This document shows, piece after piece, positions 33,123 to 42,615 of a DNA stretch of 64,000 bases. Every line of letters starts with the position of its first letter. The first letter of the stretch is position 1. The translations under genes and the position numbers were made by a program. The notes under the pieces were generated by a model, which ran no database searches, was not told the origin of the DNA, and was given only the letters and a program-made list of their open reading frames with translations. The stretch is from CAZCVI01 sp964502145 (GTDB lineage Bacteria; Acidobacteriota; Aminicenantia; UBA2199): the NCBI GenBank assembly GCA_964502145.1, contig CAZCVI010000005.1:159492-223491 (forward strand). Direction: 5' to 3'.

Positions 33123-35663
33123 ATGAAATATGTGCCATTAAGAGTATATTCAGTATTTTCCAAGGGTAAAGGTGCGATTGATCCGGGTGTATTTGCCAAT
33201 TTTCTCAAGGAACGCGACATTTCTTTCTTACCGGTCAGTGATCCGTTCAGCTTGGTGAGTTGGGAATCTTTTCGCCAGGAAGCGGTGACACGGGAAATGA
33301 CGCCGTTACTGGGAATGGAGGTCCGTATCCGACAAATCGGCGCGTTGGTGATGTACCCGCTGACGAAAAAAGGGTATTTTTCGCTGATCCGGTCGTTGAA
33401 TCACAAGACTTTTGCCGGGGTAGAGGATGTCTTGGTGATATGTGTGCTTCAGAGTGCTGTTTCCAGCGGTTGTCTTTCCATGGAGAGTATTCGCAAGCAG
33501 GTGCCCACGGAGAATTTTTACCTGGGACTGGAATGGAACAGTGGTCGCTGGGTAGTGGACATGGCAAAGGACCAAAACATTCCACTGGTCTGGGCGCAAC
33601 CGTGGCGCTGGCTGATCAACCCGGAAAAATACGCGGTGGCCACGTCGGTATTCCACCATCACCCGGTTTCGGATGTGCTGACTGGAACCCGCGCTGCGGA
33701 ATTGCCACTGTATGGCCCGTTAAGTGGGAGCGCGATAGTGAAACGGTTCGGTGAAGCGGGGAAAATAGCGATGCAAAATACATTCACCGTGGCTTCCCGG
33801 GTCAAATTCGACTTCTCCGATATCTCTTTTGCCGGTGTGGGGGTGGACTCGGCTACTTCCGGGGCACAGGAGAAACGGCCATTGTCGTCGCTGGTGTTTA
33901 GCACGGCGCCTTCTTATGCAAAGGGCAGCGATGGGAACACGATTCTGGAAGAAGTGGTGAACCGGGAAATGCGTGGCCGGGCACTGACGATGGCGGAACG
34001 GGAACGAACGTTGCGGGAACTGGATATCATCAAACGAATGGGCTTTGCGCCCTATTTCCTGATTGCGGCGGAGATTGGGGGGTATTGTCGGAAGAACCGG
34101 ATTTACTTTAATTTGCGCGGTTCCGGGGTTTCTTGTTTTATTTTGTATTTGCTGGGTTTGTCGCGTATTAATCCGTTGCAGCATGATTTATTATTCGAGC
34201 GGTTTATCAACAGTTTGCGCGAGGATTTGCCGGATATTGATATTGATATTGATTCTTCGCGTCGCGGCGAGGTGTTGAGCTGGGTGTTTGAGACCTATAA
34301 AAACAAGGTGGTGTTCGTATCCACGCACAAATTCTTCAAGGCGCGTTCAGCGCTTTATGAAGTGGCGCGTTGTTATGGGATGGATGTGGAGTCGGCGCAC
34401 AAGTTAACGAAAGACCTGTCGATGTTCGCCGCGCCTGCGGAATTAAAAGAAGGGGCGGGGGAACGGGGGACACTGGGTGAGATATATCGCATGGCTTCGT
34501 TACTGGATGGGGTTTATAAAGAACTCTCGTTGCATCTGGGCGGGGTGCTGTTTTGCGAGGAGGAAATCCGTAGTATCTTCCCGGTGGAATGTTCGCCGCA
34601 TGGATTCGACCAGGTGGTGTGGGACAAGAACACGGTGGAGCGATTGAACATTTTTAAACTGGATTTGCTGGGGGTGCGGGGGTTTGATGTGATTGCGCCG
34701 GCGGTATTGGATGGGAATACGGATTTTAACGACGCGGAGGTCTGGGAAAATATTCAAAAGGCGCGTACTATTGGCTGTTTTCAATTGGAAAGCCCGTTGA
34801 GCCGCAAACATCTGGTGATGGTGAAACCACACAATCTCCAGGAAGTGGCGATTGCCATCGCCATCATTCGACCGGGACCGTCGAAATCGGGAATGAAAGA
34901 TTCGTACATCGAGAAACGGGAAGCGATTCATCCGGTTTTGCATAAAATATTTCCCTACACGCGGGGCACGGTTATTTTCGAGGAGCAGATCTCGGTGTTG
35001 TTGCACACGGTGACGGGTTGGAACCTGGAATTATCGGAAAAAATCCGCCGTTGTTTAAAGAAAAAGAAAGGCGAGGTGTACCGCGAGGATTTTTTCAAGC
35101 GTGGTCGGGTCAACGGGTGGAAGCGGGAAGACTTGGATACTTTCTGGAAGTTGGCGGAGGATTTCGCGCAATATGCGTTTAATCAGGGGCACAGTGTATC
35201 GTATGCGTATTCGGCTTATGCGTCGGCGTGGTTTAAAACGCGGCATCCGCTGACGTTCTTTGTGCGTTTGTTGAATGCTGGAGGTGGTTTTTATCCGCTG
35301 CCTTTTTACATCGAGGAGGCTAAAAACTGGGGTATTTCTTTTTTAGCGCCGGATATTAATCGTAGTGGCATCGGGTTTGGCGAGGAGCAAGGAGCGATTC
35401 GCACGGGGCTGATCTTTGTGAAGGGGGTGGGACACAAATTAGCGAGTAAAATTGTCGCGGAACGGGGTATGGGGTATACTTCATTGGAAGATTTTATTGG
35501 TCGTACCCGTATTGGTGAGAAAGATCTTTCGATATTAATGGCGGTTAGTGCCTTGCAATCGTTGGGACACAATGGATTCACTGTAGCTGAGAGAGAAACG
35601 AACTGGAAGTCCTACCTGGGGTTTATACCAAACGGCACATCAAAGACGGAAAAGAAGGAATGA
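33123..35663 (+). CDS. Short DNA polymerase III alpha (DnaE)-like protein
   Basis: 846 residues against about 1050 for ImuC/DnaE2 and 1160 for DnaE1. The C-family polymerase core is present: LRGSGVSCFILYLLGLSRI, the catalytic aspartate cluster in LPDIDIDIDSSRRGEV (D371-D377), VVFVSTHKFFKARSAL, AIAIIRPGPSKSGMK, FEEQISVLLHTVTGW, and FNQGHSVSYAYSAYASAWFK. The N-terminal PHP region (1-200) lacks the usual His/Asp metal motifs, so proofreading by PHP is unlikely. The C-terminus stops after a helix-hairpin-helix-like region (FVKGVGHKLASKIVAERG) and has no OB-fold or tau-binding tail. It is probably an accessory, perhaps translesion, polymerase; no imuA/imuB genes are adjacent. Confidence 0.85.
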   Translation: MKYVPLRVYSVFSKGKGAIDPGVFANFLKERDISFLPVSDPFSLVSWESFRQEAVTREMTPLLGMEVRIRQIGALVMYPLTKKGYFSLIRSLNHKTFAGVEDVLVICVLQSAVSSGCLSMESIRKQVPTENFYLGLEWNSGRWVVDMAKDQNIPLVWAQPWRWLINPEKYAVATSVFHHHPVSDVLTGTRAAELPLYGPLSGSAIVKRFGEAGKIAMQNTFTVASRVKFDFSDISFAGVGVDSATSGAQEKRPLSSLVFSTAPSYAKGSDGNTILEEVVNREMRGRALTMAERERTLRELDIIKRMGFAPYFLIAAEIGGYCRKNRIYFNLRGSGVSCFILYLLGLSRINPLQHDLLFERFINSLREDLPDIDIDIDSSRRGEVLSWVFETYKNKVVFVSTHKFFKARSALYEVARCYGMDVESAHKLTKDLSMFAAPAELKEGAGERGTLGEIYRMASLLDGVYKELSLHLGGVLFCEEEIRSIFPVECSPHGFDQVVWDKNTVERLNIFKLDLLGVRGFDVIAPAVLDGNTDFNDAEVWENIQKARTIGCFQLESPLSRKHLVMVKPHNLQEVAIAIAIIRPGPSKSGMKDSYIEKREAIHPVLHKIFPYTRGTVIFEEQISVLLHTVTGWNLELSEKIRRCLKKKKGEVYREDFFKRGRVNGWKREDLDTFWKLAEDFAQYAFNQGHSVSYAYSAYASAWFKTRHPLTFFVRLLNAGGGFYPLPFYIEEAKNWGISFLAPDINRSGIGFGEEQGAIRTGLIFVKGVGHKLASKIVAERGMGYTSLEDFIGRTRIGEKDLSILMAVSALQSLGHNGFTVAERETNWKSYLGFIPNGTSKTEKKE

Positions 35664-35670
35664 AATAAAT

Positions 35671-35729
35671 GGCACGCCAAAAGTTGCCCATAATTCCCAC
35701 TTTTCCCATTAACTTGGCGGTGAATCCAG
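35671..35729. repeat. Half inverted-repeat element, TGGGA type
   Basis: Three CCCA-type 9-bp units (CCCATAATT, CCCACTTTT, CCCATTAAC) run into an end AACTTGGCGGTGAATCCAG. Only the right half of an A-type element remains; it lies between the polymerase gene and the promoter of the serine dehydratase gene. Confidence 0.6.
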
Positions 35730-35743
35730 TGGCGGCCAGTGAC

Positions 35744-35772
35744 TTGTTTTTTACAGCTATCTCCGTTATAAT
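35744..35772 (+). promoter_or_regulatory. Putative sigma-70 promoter of L-serine dehydratase gene
   Basis: TTGTTT at 35744-35749 and TATAAT at 35767-35772, 17 nt apart; the ATG is at 35797, with GAGGT between. Confidence 0.55.
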
Positions 35773-35796
35773 CTCTAATCGAGGTATATTATAACA

Positions 35797-37002
35797 ATGG
35801 AAACAATGTCTCAGTTATTTAGAATCGGTTACGGCCCATCCAGCAGTCATACCATGGGCCCCAGCTTCGCGGCACGGAAATTCAAAGAAAAAAATCCCAC
35901 TGCGGAAAAATTTGTAGTGACATTATACGGCAGTCTGGCCTCTACTGGCAAAGGACATATGACAGATAAAGCCATCAGCCATGTATTTCAACCTAAAAAA
36001 AGCGAAATCATCTGGGAACCAGACCACCCGCTCCCTTTTCATCCCAATGGCATGGATTTTGAGGCGTTAGATAATAATGGTCAGTCCATAAATCGCTGGC
36101 GCGTGTACAGTGTGGGCGGCGGTGCGATTCGTGAAGAGAATCAAATTCACCCGCCCCGATCGATTTATCCCTTGACCAAGATGGCAGAGATCCTCGTTTA
36201 TTCTGAGAATACGGGCAAGCCGCTGTGGGAATATGCCATTGAATGCGAGGGTGATGCTATTCGCGATTATTTGCAAGAAGTCTGGTCGGCGATGCTCCTG
36301 GCTCTTCACCAGGGCCTGGAAACGGAGGGCGCACTGCCGGGGGGACTGGGATTACAACGAAAAGCAGGTTCTTATTATATCAAAGCCAAAAACATCGGCG
36401 AGGAATTAAAACAGGAAAGTTTTGTTTTTGCTTATGCTCTGGCTGTCGCAGAAGAGAATTCTTCCGGTGGCCAAGTGGTGACCGCTCCCACGTGCGGCTC
36501 CTGCGGTGTGCTTCCCGCCGTGTTGTATTGGATGCAGAAGATGTATCACTTTTCCGATAATCGCATCATCAATGCCCTGGCTACTGCCGGATTGATTGGT
36601 AATCTTGTGAAGTTCAACGGTTCTATTTCCGGTGCCGAAGTGGGTTGTGCCGGGGAAATGGGCACGGCTTGCGCGATGGCTGCGGGTGCAGCGACACAAT
36701 TGCTGGGCGGTTCTCCCTCGCAAATAGAATACGCGGCGGAAATGGGCTTGGAACATCATCTGGGGCTGACTTGCGACCCAGTGAAAGGCTTGGTACAGAT
36801 TCCCTGCATCGAACGAAACGCCATGGCTGCGTCCCGCGCGTTGCAATGTGCCACCTATGCTATTCTATCGGATGGCAAACACCGTATCCCTTTTGATCAA
36901 GTGGTGGAAACAATGACCCGCACGGGCCGTGATCTGTCAGCCTCGTATCGGGAAACTTCCAAAGCTGGACTGGCAGACACCTGGACGCATTCACAAGAAT
37001 AA
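35797..37002 (+). CDS. sdaA: L-serine ammonia-lyase, iron-sulfur type, single chain
   Basis: 401 residues. The enzyme deaminates L-serine to pyruvate with a [4Fe-4S] cluster. The N-terminal (beta) domain begins LFRIGYGPSSSHTMGP, the substrate motif of the family; the C-terminal (alpha) domain has APTCGSCGVLPA, SGAEVGCAGEMGTACAM, and LTCDPVKGLVQIPCIERNA, giving the cluster cysteines. The domain order beta-alpha in one chain matches E. coli-type SdaA, slightly shorter than its about 455 residues. The oxygen-labile cluster fits an anaerobic lifestyle. No serine transporter is adjacent. Confidence 0.92.
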   Translation: METMSQLFRIGYGPSSSHTMGPSFAARKFKEKNPTAEKFVVTLYGSLASTGKGHMTDKAISHVFQPKKSEIIWEPDHPLPFHPNGMDFEALDNNGQSINRWRVYSVGGGAIREENQIHPPRSIYPLTKMAEILVYSENTGKPLWEYAIECEGDAIRDYLQEVWSAMLLALHQGLETEGALPGGLGLQRKAGSYYIKAKNIGEELKQESFVFAYALAVAEENSSGGQVVTAPTCGSCGVLPAVLYWMQKMYHFSDNRIINALATAGLIGNLVKFNGSISGAEVGCAGEMGTACAMAAGAATQLLGGSPSQIEYAAEMGLEHHLGLTCDPVKGLVQIPCIERNAMAASRALQCATYAILSDGKHRIPFDQVVETMTRTGRDLSASYRETSKAGLADTWTHSQE

Positions 37003-37130
37003 AAGCCTTTGGAGATTTTTTTTGCGATATAAACGTGTTAAGAATTATAAAAGTTAACTTCATTCTTAATTTTTATATTATTATATTCATGTTCATCTTA
37101 CTTTAAAACGAATGGGAGGAAAAGATTAAC

Positions 37131-39464
37131 ATGAAAAAAAACAAAAGGAAAAACAATATCTTTTTTATGGGTCTACTGGTCTTAATCAGTATATGGGTCG
37201 GGGTGTTCCCAGTACAAGGCGCCATCCCGGCGACGGAGAGAAAAGCGTTAATTGCGCTTTACAATTCCACCCTCGGCATTAATTGGACTCGCCAGAATGG
37301 TTGGAAAACGCCGCCATTGCACAGCGATGGGTTCGGTATGCCAGGAACGGAACAGAATTGGTATGGCATCAAGGTAGCCGATGATCATGTGACCTGGGTA
37401 GAAATAATGTACAATAATCTGGTAGGCCCGATCCCACCGGAAATAGGAGACCTGAGCCACTTGGAAGTCCTTATGCTCGCGGACAACTACACATTAAGTG
37501 GTAGTATCCCCCGGGAAATTGGAAAATTAAGCAACCTGGTTTTATTTCAAGCATCGGTAAACTGCTTGTCAGGTTCAATTCCAAGGGAAATAGGAAATCT
37601 CAGAAATTTAAAATTCCTGAGACTGTACGCCAACCGATTAAACGGTGATATTCCCCCGGAAATAGGCAATCTTACGAACCTGGATGACATATTGATGGGT
37701 GCAAATTTATTAACTGGCAGCATTCCAGCCTCTTTTGGAAACCTCACCCAGTTGCGTTACCTAGATTTCTATGCCAACCGCTTAGACGGGAGCCTTCCCA
37801 AAGAATTAGGGAATCTGACGAACCTCATTTACCTGGGATTGTACTGGAATCGTTTACGCGGGGAAATCCCGGTCACCCTGGTTAACCTTATAGGCGCAGA
37901 CATCCACCTTCAATACAATGCATTATATACCGAGAATGAAACGCTACGGGCTTTTTTAAACGGAAAAGACCCCAATTGGGAGAATTCACAAACGGTGGCC
38001 CCCGCAAATGTCACTGTAAGACCGCTATCACAAACTGCTTTTAATATTTCCTGGACGCCTATTCTCTATTCCGGGGATGATGGAGGGTACCGTGTATATT
38101 ACCGGACGCCTCCGGCCAATAATTGGATTTATGCGGGTATGACTGCGGATAAAACGGTGTCAAATATGGAGGTCATGGGGTTAACCGCCGAGCAAGACTA
38201 TTGTTTCACGGTGCAAACACGAACCAATCCATGCCCGGAAAACGGCAACACGGTGGATAGTCTCTGCAGCCCGGAAGTTTGCCATTCTTTTGCTTCTACC
38301 CGGCCTTTTGGCGCCTTTGATACGCCGCTGGACAATACGATAGTTAGAAGTAGTATTGCAGTAACGGGTTGGGCACTGGATGATTTTGCGGTGGACCATG
38401 TCAAAATATTTAGAGAACCGGTGGTTGAAGATGGCGCAGAAAGTATTGGAACATTAATTTTTATCGGAGATGCTGATTTTGTGGAAGGTGCCCGCCCGGA
38501 TGTAGCGATCACTTATCCCGATTATCCTAACAACACGAGAGCGGGTTGGGGATACATGATGCTAACCAATATGTTACCTAACGGTGGCAATGGGACTTTC
38601 AAACTCCATGCGATTGCCACGGACGTGGAAGGGAATTCCACAACACTGGGTATTAAAACGATTGTTTGCGATAACATCCATGCGGTTAAACCTTTTGGCG
38701 CTATGGATACGCCCAGTCAGGGTGGAACTGCTTCTGGTCACCAGTTTGTTAATTTCGGATGGGTGCTCACACCCTTGCCCAATACTATTCCTACCGATGG
38801 TTCCACCATTCAGGTCTGGGTAGATGGTGTGTTATTGGGTAATCCCGTTTACAATCAATACCGTGCCGATATTGCCACCTTGTTTCCTGGCTATGCCAAT
38901 AGTTTGGGAGCTGTGGGATACTTTTTTATAGATACAACACTCTATAAAAACGGTGGACATACCATTCAATGGACCGCAACCGATAATGCGGGAAATACAG
39001 ATGGTATTGGCAGTCGTTATTTTACCATCCAAAATGCTGCATCAGATCATGCCACACCCTCTACTGACGATGATATAGATTTAAATTCAGACCTTCCCAC
39101 GATTTCCAGTGATGATTCCCATCCAGTACGGGTCAAAACGGGGTATTCTCAAGACCTAACTGACCAAGTCATTTATCCGGATCAAGCAGGTACACCTACA
39201 ATAAAAATTCCCCAATTGTCACGGGTTGAAATAGACTTGAATGAGGGTAGCGACGTTTCTTCCTATCAGTGGCGCGGGTATTTACAGGTGGGAAAACAGA
39301 AACAACCATTGCCTATTGGTGCCACTCTGGATAGGGATAACGGTGTTTTTTACTGGCAACCCTGCGCTGGGTTCCTTGGGCAGTATCACCTTGTATTTGA
39401 AGGTCGTGATCAAACCAAAGGGAAAAGGAGGGTAGAACTCACAGTCAAGATTATAAACGAATGA
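37131..39464 (+). CDS. Secreted leucine-rich-repeat, Fn3 and Ig-like protein 1
   Basis: 777 residues. A signal peptide (about 1-31, IFFMGLLVLISIWVGVFPVQG) is followed by an LRR N-cap (ERKALIALYNSTLGINWTRQ), seven or eight plant-type LRRs (about 85-285) of the pattern IPPEIGNLTNLxxLxLxxNxL, a fibronectin type III-like domain (about 290-390) and Ig/cadherin-like segments (about 395-640). The C-terminal domain ends FLGQYHLVFEGRDQTKGKRR. Such proteins are exported or surface adhesins. There is no sorting signal. GGAGG precedes ATG 37131. From 38626 the DNA is identical to the next gene, so the two are paralogues with a homogenised C-terminal part. Confidence 0.88.
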   Translation: MKKNKRKNNIFFMGLLVLISIWVGVFPVQGAIPATERKALIALYNSTLGINWTRQNGWKTPPLHSDGFGMPGTEQNWYGIKVADDHVTWVEIMYNNLVGPIPPEIGDLSHLEVLMLADNYTLSGSIPREIGKLSNLVLFQASVNCLSGSIPREIGNLRNLKFLRLYANRLNGDIPPEIGNLTNLDDILMGANLLTGSIPASFGNLTQLRYLDFYANRLDGSLPKELGNLTNLIYLGLYWNRLRGEIPVTLVNLIGADIHLQYNALYTENETLRAFLNGKDPNWENSQTVAPANVTVRPLSQTAFNISWTPILYSGDDGGYRVYYRTPPANNWIYAGMTADKTVSNMEVMGLTAEQDYCFTVQTRTNPCPENGNTVDSLCSPEVCHSFASTRPFGAFDTPLDNTIVRSSIAVTGWALDDFAVDHVKIFREPVVEDGAESIGTLIFIGDADFVEGARPDVAITYPDYPNNTRAGWGYMMLTNMLPNGGNGTFKLHAIATDVEGNSTTLGIKTIVCDNIHAVKPFGAMDTPSQGGTASGHQFVNFGWVLTPLPNTIPTDGSTIQVWVDGVLLGNPVYNQYRADIATLFPGYANSLGAVGYFFIDTTLYKNGGHTIQWTATDNAGNTDGIGSRYFTIQNAASDHATPSTDDDIDLNSDLPTISSDDSHPVRVKTGYSQDLTDQVIYPDQAGTPTIKIPQLSRVEIDLNEGSDVSSYQWRGYLQVGKQKQPLPIGATLDRDNGVFYWQPCAGFLGQYHLVFEGRDQTKGKRRVELTVKIINE

Positions 39465-39469
39465 ATCGC
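38626..39469 (+). repeat. 844-bp exact direct repeat, first copy
   Basis: Identical by eye to 40950-41793 (offset 2324 bp), running from inside the Ig-like region through the stop codon and 5 bp beyond. Upstream of it the two genes are clearly diverged, so the edge is sharp. Confidence 0.85.
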
Positions 39470-39535
39470 ACCACTTTTTTCTCTTGGTTTAATGGGCACC
39501 TATTGTACCTTATTAATATAGTATGATATACTTGG

Positions 39536-39556
39536 ATTCGCCGCCAGTTCTTTAAT
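39536..39556. repeat. Fragment of inverted-repeat element end
   Basis: GGATTCGCCGCCAGTTCTTT matches the outer end of the TGGGA-type elements, without arms. It is probably a relic, lying between the two LRR genes. Confidence 0.45.
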
Positions 39557-39601
39557 AGTATCGTAAAAGCAAGTGAGAAGAATGGCAGAAAGGAAGATTA
39601 C

Positions 39602-41788
39602 ATGAGAACAAACAAAAAAATGAGCAATATCTTTTACACTTACCTATTGGTTTTAACAGTTGTACTATGCGCCGCGTTTCAATTGCAAGGCGCTATCCCA
39701 GCAATAGAGAGAGAGGCATTGATTGCTTTTTACGAAGCCACCTATGGCGATAGTTGGCACGAGAACAATGGCTGGAAAACACCACCGTTACACAGCGATG
39801 GGTTCGCGATGCCAGGGACAGAACGGAACTGGTATGGTATTACAATAACCTATGATCATGTCACTTCGATAGAAGTAGGTGGGACTCAGGCCGGGGGTTA
39901 CATCCCGCCAGAAATTGCTAATCTTAAAAATTTAAAAAATCTAGGTCTCTTCCTCGACTATTTAAGCGGCAATATTCCCCCTGAATTGGGCAATCTTACT
40001 AACCTGGAATGTTTAAGGTTGAGCGCTAACTCCTTAAACGGCAGCATCCCAGCCTCTTTGGGAAACCTTACCAAACTGCGTTACCTGGAATTGGATAACA
40101 ACTGCTTGGCGGGCACCTTGCCCAAAGAATTGGGGAACCTGACGAACCTGATTGACCTGAGTTTATGCTTGAACCGATTACAGGGAGAAATCCCGGACAC
40201 CTTTCTTGATCTTCAAAAATCAATGATTGAGATTAATAACAACGCGCTTTATACCAATAATGAAACGCTACGAACTTTTTTAAATAAAAAAGATCCCAAT
40301 TGGGAGAATTCGCAAACTGTGGCACCCAGCGATGTCACCGTGACGCCGATATCACCAACCTCTTTCAAAATTTCCTGGACACCTATCCTCTATTCAACCG
40401 ATCAAGGTAGTTACCGGGTGTTTTATCGGACTCCTCCGGCCAATGAATGGAATTATGGGGGCATAACCAGGGATAAAACCGTTTCTTCGCTGGAAGTCGG
40501 CGGTTTAACAGCAAAACAAAACTATTGTTTCAAGATACAAACGCGAACCTATCCAACTTTTTATAATTTAAACACGGTGATCAGCCTGTTCAGCCCGGAA
40601 GTTTGCTCATCTATTGGTAATAATGGTCCTTTTGGTGTCTTTGATACGCCTCTGGATAATGCCACAATCAGCAGTAGCATAGCGGTGACAGGTTGGGCGC
40701 TGGATGATTTTGGGGTAGCGGATGTAAAAATATTCTGGGAACCGGTAGCTGAGGATGGAACACAAGGGAATGGGAGTTTATTATTTATCGGAGCGGCAAA
40801 CTTTGTGGCAGGCGCCCGCCCCGATGTGGAAACCACTTACCCTGATTATCCGAACAATAATAGAGCGGGTTGGGGATACATGTTGTTATCCAATACATTA
40901 CCCAACGGTGGCAACGGAACCTTCAGACTCCATGCGATTGCGACAGATTTGGAAGGGAATTCCACAACACTGGGTATTAAAACGATTGTTTGCGATAACA
41001 TCCATGCGGTTAAACCTTTTGGCGCTATGGATACGCCCAGTCAGGGTGGAACTGCTTCTGGTCACCAGTTTGTTAATTTCGGATGGGTGCTCACACCCTT
41101 GCCCAATACTATTCCTACCGATGGTTCCACCATTCAGGTCTGGGTAGATGGTGTGTTATTGGGTAATCCCGTTTACAATCAATACCGTGCCGATATTGCC
41201 ACCTTGTTTCCTGGCTATGCCAATAGTTTGGGAGCTGTGGGATACTTTTTTATAGATACAACACTCTATAAAAACGGTGGACATACCATTCAATGGACCG
41301 CAACCGATAATGCGGGAAATACAGATGGTATTGGCAGTCGTTATTTTACCATCCAAAATGCTGCATCAGATCATGCCACACCCTCTACTGACGATGATAT
41401 AGATTTAAATTCAGACCTTCCCACGATTTCCAGTGATGATTCCCATCCAGTACGGGTCAAAACGGGGTATTCTCAAGACCTAACTGACCAAGTCATTTAT
41501 CCGGATCAAGCAGGTACACCTACAATAAAAATTCCCCAATTGTCACGGGTTGAAATAGACTTGAATGAGGGTAGCGACGTTTCTTCCTATCAGTGGCGCG
41601 GGTATTTACAGGTGGGAAAACAGAAACAACCATTGCCTATTGGTGCCACTCTGGATAGGGATAACGGTGTTTTTTACTGGCAACCCTGCGCTGGGTTCCT
41701 TGGGCAGTATCACCTTGTATTTGAAGGTCGTGATCAAACCAAAGGGAAAAGGAGGGTAGAACTCACAGTCAAGATTATAAACGAATGA
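39602..41788 (+). CDS. Secreted leucine-rich-repeat, Fn3 and Ig-like protein 2
   Basis: 728 residues, the paralogue of the preceding gene. Signal peptide (about 1-31), N-cap EREALIAFYEATYGDSWHEN, five to six LRRs (about 85-235; two fewer than the first gene), Fn3-like domain (about 240-340), Ig-like region and the same C-terminal domain. The N-terminal 450 residues differ by many substitutions and missing LRRs, whereas residues after about 450 are identical to the first protein, with no nucleotide change seen over 844 bp. AAGGAAG precedes ATG 39602. Surface attachment or protein binding is likely; the ligand is unknown. Confidence 0.88.
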   Translation: MRTNKKMSNIFYTYLLVLTVVLCAAFQLQGAIPAIEREALIAFYEATYGDSWHENNGWKTPPLHSDGFAMPGTERNWYGITITYDHVTSIEVGGTQAGGYIPPEIANLKNLKNLGLFLDYLSGNIPPELGNLTNLECLRLSANSLNGSIPASLGNLTKLRYLELDNNCLAGTLPKELGNLTNLIDLSLCLNRLQGEIPDTFLDLQKSMIEINNNALYTNNETLRTFLNKKDPNWENSQTVAPSDVTVTPISPTSFKISWTPILYSTDQGSYRVFYRTPPANEWNYGGITRDKTVSSLEVGGLTAKQNYCFKIQTRTYPTFYNLNTVISLFSPEVCSSIGNNGPFGVFDTPLDNATISSSIAVTGWALDDFGVADVKIFWEPVAEDGTQGNGSLLFIGAANFVAGARPDVETTYPDYPNNNRAGWGYMLLSNTLPNGGNGTFRLHAIATDLEGNSTTLGIKTIVCDNIHAVKPFGAMDTPSQGGTASGHQFVNFGWVLTPLPNTIPTDGSTIQVWVDGVLLGNPVYNQYRADIATLFPGYANSLGAVGYFFIDTTLYKNGGHTIQWTATDNAGNTDGIGSRYFTIQNAASDHATPSTDDDIDLNSDLPTISSDDSHPVRVKTGYSQDLTDQVIYPDQAGTPTIKIPQLSRVEIDLNEGSDVSSYQWRGYLQVGKQKQPLPIGATLDRDNGVFYWQPCAGFLGQYHLVFEGRDQTKGKRRVELTVKIINE

Positions 41789-41793
41789 ATCGC
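40950..41793 (+). repeat. 844-bp exact direct repeat, second copy
   Basis: The partner of 38626-39469. Recombination between the copies would delete 2324 bp and fuse the two LRR genes in frame. Confidence 0.85.
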
Positions 41794-42060
41794 GCCAGTG
41801 GCAAAAAGCTTTGGGCTCGAAACCCCGGCCTATTTGCGCCACATTTGTTGTAATTTGTTAAATATAGTAGCAAAAAAAAGGGGATTCCGCCCCAGAACCT
41901 GACGTTTCTCACTAAAGATTGACAGTTCACTTTTTTAAGTACAACCGACACGAAATTTTGCTCTCGGTTCACCTTTTTAACCTCACGGTTCAGGTTTTTT
42001 ACTCAGACGCCAGGTTTTTAGGTGGCCATTCACCTTCCACACCTCGCCGTTCAGTCTTTT
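41794..42060. other. Non-coding stretch after LRR genes
   Basis: No gene or strong structure. TTCA-CCTTTTT-like phrases (GGTTCACCTTTTTAACC, GGTTCAGGTTTTTTACTC) around 41965-42005 look like decayed versions of the 42-bp repeats that follow. Confidence 0.4.
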
Positions 42061-42240
42061 TTGTAGCATCGTGAGTAATAAACCTCGCGGTTGAGTTTTT
42101 TTTTTGGAATCGAGGGTTTTAAAATCTGGCGGTTGAATTTTTTTTTTAGAATCGAGACAAATAAACCTGGCGGTTGAGTATTTTTTTTGGAATCGAGGGC
42201 TTTGAAACCTGGCGGCTGGGTGTTTTTTGGGGTTAGGTCA
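42061..42240. repeat. Degenerate 42-bp tandem repeat
   Basis: Four units of roughly 40-45 bp, each with AATCGAGRG (first unit ATCGTGAG), then AAACCTGGCGGTTGAG and a run of 6-10 T. The T-runs make the plus strand resemble a series of terminator tails. Not seen elsewhere in the window. Confidence 0.7.
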
Positions 42241-42300
42241 TCCTTCAACCCGGCCATTGAGTGATTTATGTGTTCTCATTAATAAGCAGAGGGATAAAAT

Positions 42301-42323
42301 AATGCGCCAGGATGGCGCGTCTA
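42301..42323. repeat. 23-bp imperfect palindrome, inverted copy of 61046-61068
   Basis: It contains GCGCCAGGATGGCGCGTC. The exact reverse complement of the 23-bp string lies directly after the NRPS stop region. The inner GCGCCa/tGGCGC makes a small hairpin. Confidence 0.6.
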
Positions 42324-42499
42324 CCCAAATCCACCGCCAAGTTTTAAAAAAAGCCACGGATAACCGTGGCAGGTTAGACTATCTGGACTTACTGGACAAG
42401 CTGGACAAAATTCAAAGGTTTTGGGAAGTCCAGTTGGTCCAGAATGTCCAGTAAGTCCAGATCGTCCAGTTTTTCCTGAAGTTTGATGGCAGATTTAGG
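42324..42499. repeat. Inverted-repeat element, TGGAC type, copy B4
   Basis: It starts CCCAAATCCACCGCCAAG and ends GATGGCAGATTTAGG. It contains the perfect hairpin CCACGGATAACCGTGG (42354-42369), CTGGACNNN units, the spacer AAAATTCAAAGGTTTTGGGA (almost the same as in B1) and inverted GTCCAG units. It lies upstream of the POT transporter gene. Confidence 0.85.
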
Positions 42500-42615
42500 C
42501 ATACCCTACTTGCATTTTAATCCATTAATTGATAAGATAATACCTTATTCATAACAGGCAAATAAGTATCGTCGATACTGTAAAAAACGAAAATTCACGA
42601 CAAAACGAGGTAATC

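Noticed and set aside
42061..42257. Minus-strand frame with repeated KNTQPPG
   Set aside because: It is a product of the 42-bp tandem repeat, without a ribosome site.
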